Under the pieces are notes generated by a model, which worked only from the letters and a program-made list of their open reading frames with translations, was not told the origin of the DNA and did not search any database. 52,216 nt of DNA. Origin: a virus. Location of the stretch: positions 1 through 52,216 of the IMG/VR virus record IMGVR_UViG_3300003177_000008, one strand, 5' to 3'. The position numbers were made by a program, and so were the translations under genes. Positions 50,729-52,216 of the stretch are shown in pieces (the first letter of the stretch is position 1; each line of letters opens with the position of its first letter).

Positions 50729-51826
50729 TTAATTGTTAGCGATCTTAAGAATTTTTCTAAAGATATAGTAATCAGGAACAGTTTCACTCCAGTTAAGGTA
50801 AAAAGATTCAGTATCTGAATCTTCTTTCCAAGTTTTAACAATACTTGTGAATACTTCTACATTTAAACTATCAAGATAAATAGTTAGAATATCATTCCAG
50901 ATTGCATCTTTTTCAGTAAGTTTCTTCATCTTATTAGCAAGCTCTGAAGCAGCTAATGCTTCGATATCTTTTGTAATTTCAGAAACCTTTTTTGCTTCCT
51001 TTTCGAAATAATCTTGATCTTTTTTAAGATTTTCTATATCTATAAGATCTTTAATATCTTCTGGTTTAACAATTTTAACATAGTTGTTATAGAAGTGGAG
51101 GAAGCTATATCCTACAGTTTCTCCTAACTTACTATTAATAATTTCACTAAAAATACCCTTGTTAATTTCAAGAGATTCTACACTTTTAATAATATCTGAA
51201 AGCTTAGCCCAAGATCTTGGTGTAGCACCCTTATCATTTTCATCCTCTGGAATAAAGTGAAGCTTATCCGGAAACTCTGCTATATAATCAGAAATTACAG
51301 GTGAAATATTACAAGCTCTAGCCCAATTTAACCAACCCTGAACATCTACAGTATAGTTTCCGAATCTGTCTAGAAGTGCATCATCAAGTTCATCTGTTTG
51401 ATAGATATCACTTGGATTATCAGCAGCTACTATTAAAGTTTTTAAGTCATTTAGTCTTGGAAGTTCGTGTTCATGAATTCTTCCTTCAAGTACTAATTGT
51501 AATGCACTTTGTCTCACTTCAATTGGAGCTCTTGCGAGTTCATCTAGAAAAAGAACACAGTGTTTACCTTGTCTGTTAGCTTCTAACATTCGTTCTAACC
51601 AAATAGGTCTTGTCCAATAAGTAACTCCATCTTTCATATCTGGAATACCGATAAGATCCGCAACTTCGTTCTGACTTAAGAACAATGTCTCAATATGATA
51701 ATCATTTTCTATAGCGAATTGTTCAACTACCTGAGATTTACCAATACCGTGAAGACCTACCATACGAACTGCATCATTACTCATATGAGCAACTTTAAAA
51801 ACATCTTTCATTAATGAAATTTTCAT
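50729..51826 (-). CDS. MoxR-family AAA+ ATPase
   Basis: 365 residues. Walker A GLHGIGKSQ, Walker B CVLFLDELARAP, sensor I VAADNPSD and arginine finger region DDALLDRFGNY. By family knowledge it remodels a target together with a VWA partner, here probably the protein at 48228-49475. First gene after a strong promoter module. Confidence 0.88.
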   Translation of the reverse strand: MKISLMKDVFKVAHMSNDAVRMVGLHGIGKSQVVEQFAIENDYHIETLFLSQNEVADLIGIPDMKDGVTYWTRPIWLERMLEANRQGKHCVLFLDELARAPIEVRQSALQLVLEGRIHEHELPRLNDLKTLIVAADNPSDIYQTDELDDALLDRFGNYTVDVQGWLNWARACNISPVISDYIAEFPDKLHFIPEDENDKGATPRSWAKLSDIIKSVESLEINKGIFSEIINSKLGETVGYSFLHFYNNYVKIVKPEDIKDLIDIENLKKDQDYFEKEAKKVSEITKDIEALAASELANKMKKLTEKDAIWNDILTIYLDSLNVEVFTSIVKTWKEDSDTESFYLNWSETVPDYYIFRKILKIANN

Positions 51827-51839
51827 TTTCTATCCTTCT

Positions 51840-51880
51840 TTCTTTTTATATAATATATTATAGTGTATTTTAACTTAAAT
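51840..51880 (-). promoter_or_regulatory. Long early/middle-type promoter module
   Basis: Minus strand ATTTAAGTTAAAATACACTA followed by TAATATATTATATAAAAAG, before the MoxR gene. Confidence 0.65.
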
Positions 51881-52216
51881 CTAGATTAATCTGTGAGGAA
51901 ATTTAACTCCTATATATTCATCAAATATATCATCACTTAAATCTGTATGATTTTCTTTCTGAAATGGAAGATGTTCTAGAGAAGTTAATTGATTATTATA
52001 ACAATAGAAATTATCCTTTACAGTCCTTGGAGCACCCTCTAGAGAAGTTAGTTGATTATTATTACAATCAAAACTACCCTCTACAAACTTTGGTGCACCC
52101 TCTAGAGAAGTTAGTTGATTATTATTACAATAAAAACTACCTACAACCTTAGGAGTTCCTTCTAGAGAAGTTAGTTGATTATCGCTACAATCAAAATATC
52201 CACTTACAGTCTTAGA
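51881..52216 (-). CDS. C-terminal part of a leucine-rich-repeat protein
   Basis: Runs off the right end; 111 residues visible. Four tandem repeats of about 21 residues, consensus GSFxCNNNQLTSLEGAPKxV, with a 63-bp DNA period. The end is a non-repeat cap (KENHTDLSDDIFDEYIGVKF). Such repeats form solenoids that bind proteins. Role in phage unknown. Confidence 0.75.
   Translation of the reverse strand, partial: SKTVSGYFDCSDNQLTSLEGTPKVVGSFYCNNNQLTSLEGAPKFVEGSFDCNNNQLTSLEGAPRTVKDNFYCYNNQLTSLEHLPFQKENHTDLSDDIFDEYIGVKFPHRLI

Noticed and set aside
50729-50841. N-terminal extension of the 76-residue protein at 50497
   Set aside because: It lies wholly within the MoxR gene in another frame; the ATG at 50727 directly after the MoxR stop is the natural start.
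51975-52166. Regular 63-bp repeats that could suggest a CRISPR array
   Set aside because: The repeats are in frame and encode leucine-rich repeats, with no constant repeat/variable spacer pattern.

Overview
The window is part of the genome of an AT-rich, T4-like myovirus. The evidence is a T4-order head module (portal gp20, core gp67, protease gp21, scaffold gp22, capsid gp23, head-completion gp4), a T4-type DNA polymerase and DNA ligase, class Ia ribonucleotide reductase, and repeated exact copies of the T4 late promoter octamer TATAAATA. The host is probably a member of the Campylobacterota. The phage carries its own tmRNA, whose tag (VNNTDYTPAALVA) begins like the Helicobacter pylori tag. 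Its QueE has a cysteine cluster of a kind I associate with that phylum. This host inference is moderate, not proven.

Layout. 1-6.8 kb (mostly minus): small unknown genes, a cREC-domain protein, then an NAD module (NAD kinase, NMN adenylyltransferase, nicotinamide phosphoribosyltransferase, Nudix protein). 6.9-12.7 kb: an RNA district with a tmRNA, an approximately 580-nt highly structured candidate ncRNA, 26 recognisable tRNAs reading codons for all 20 amino acids plus an initiator tRNA, degenerate tRNA-like pieces and further structured spacers. It is headed by a tandemly repeated promoter block. 12.7-14.3 kb: four small late proteins, at least three of which start with a capsid-targeting-like peptide. 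14.3-19.8 kb: a DNA polymerase gene split in two by a homing endonuclease gene. The N-terminal part carries a LAGLIDADG intein; the C-terminal part has an apparent +1 frameshift at CUU UAA C. 19.8-27 kb: a 7-deazaguanine DNA-modification set (DpdA-like, QueC; QueE lies at 31.7 kb), nucleotide enzymes (P-loop kinases, HAD nucleotidase, MazG-like, deoxyribosyltransferase-like) and DNA ligase. 27-32.5 kb: a late internal protein, NrdB, a P-loop kinase, NrdA and QueE. 33-35.7 kb: a lysis region (M15 endolysin, spanin pair, small membrane proteins). 35.7-45.4 kb: neck-like protein, then the head genes on the plus strand, interrupted after the capsid gene by a broken homing endonuclease. 45.5-52.2 kb (minus): a small late protein, a paralogous set of tiny proteins, a Cas4/RecB-like nuclease, a VWA-metallopeptidase/MoxR pair, a phosphoesterase and the end of a leucine-rich-repeat protein.

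How the parts may work together: the NAD genes could rebuild NAD(P) consumed by host defences. The tRNA/tmRNA set could sustain translation in a depleted host. The deazaguanine enzymes could mask DNA from nucleases. RNR and the kinases supply dNTPs. Late TATAAATA promoters drive head genes and several proteins that look destined for packaging inside the capsid. Two promoter classes are visible: the late octamer, and a longer TTTAAG ... TATAATATATTATATAAAGAG module in front of presumed early or middle genes.
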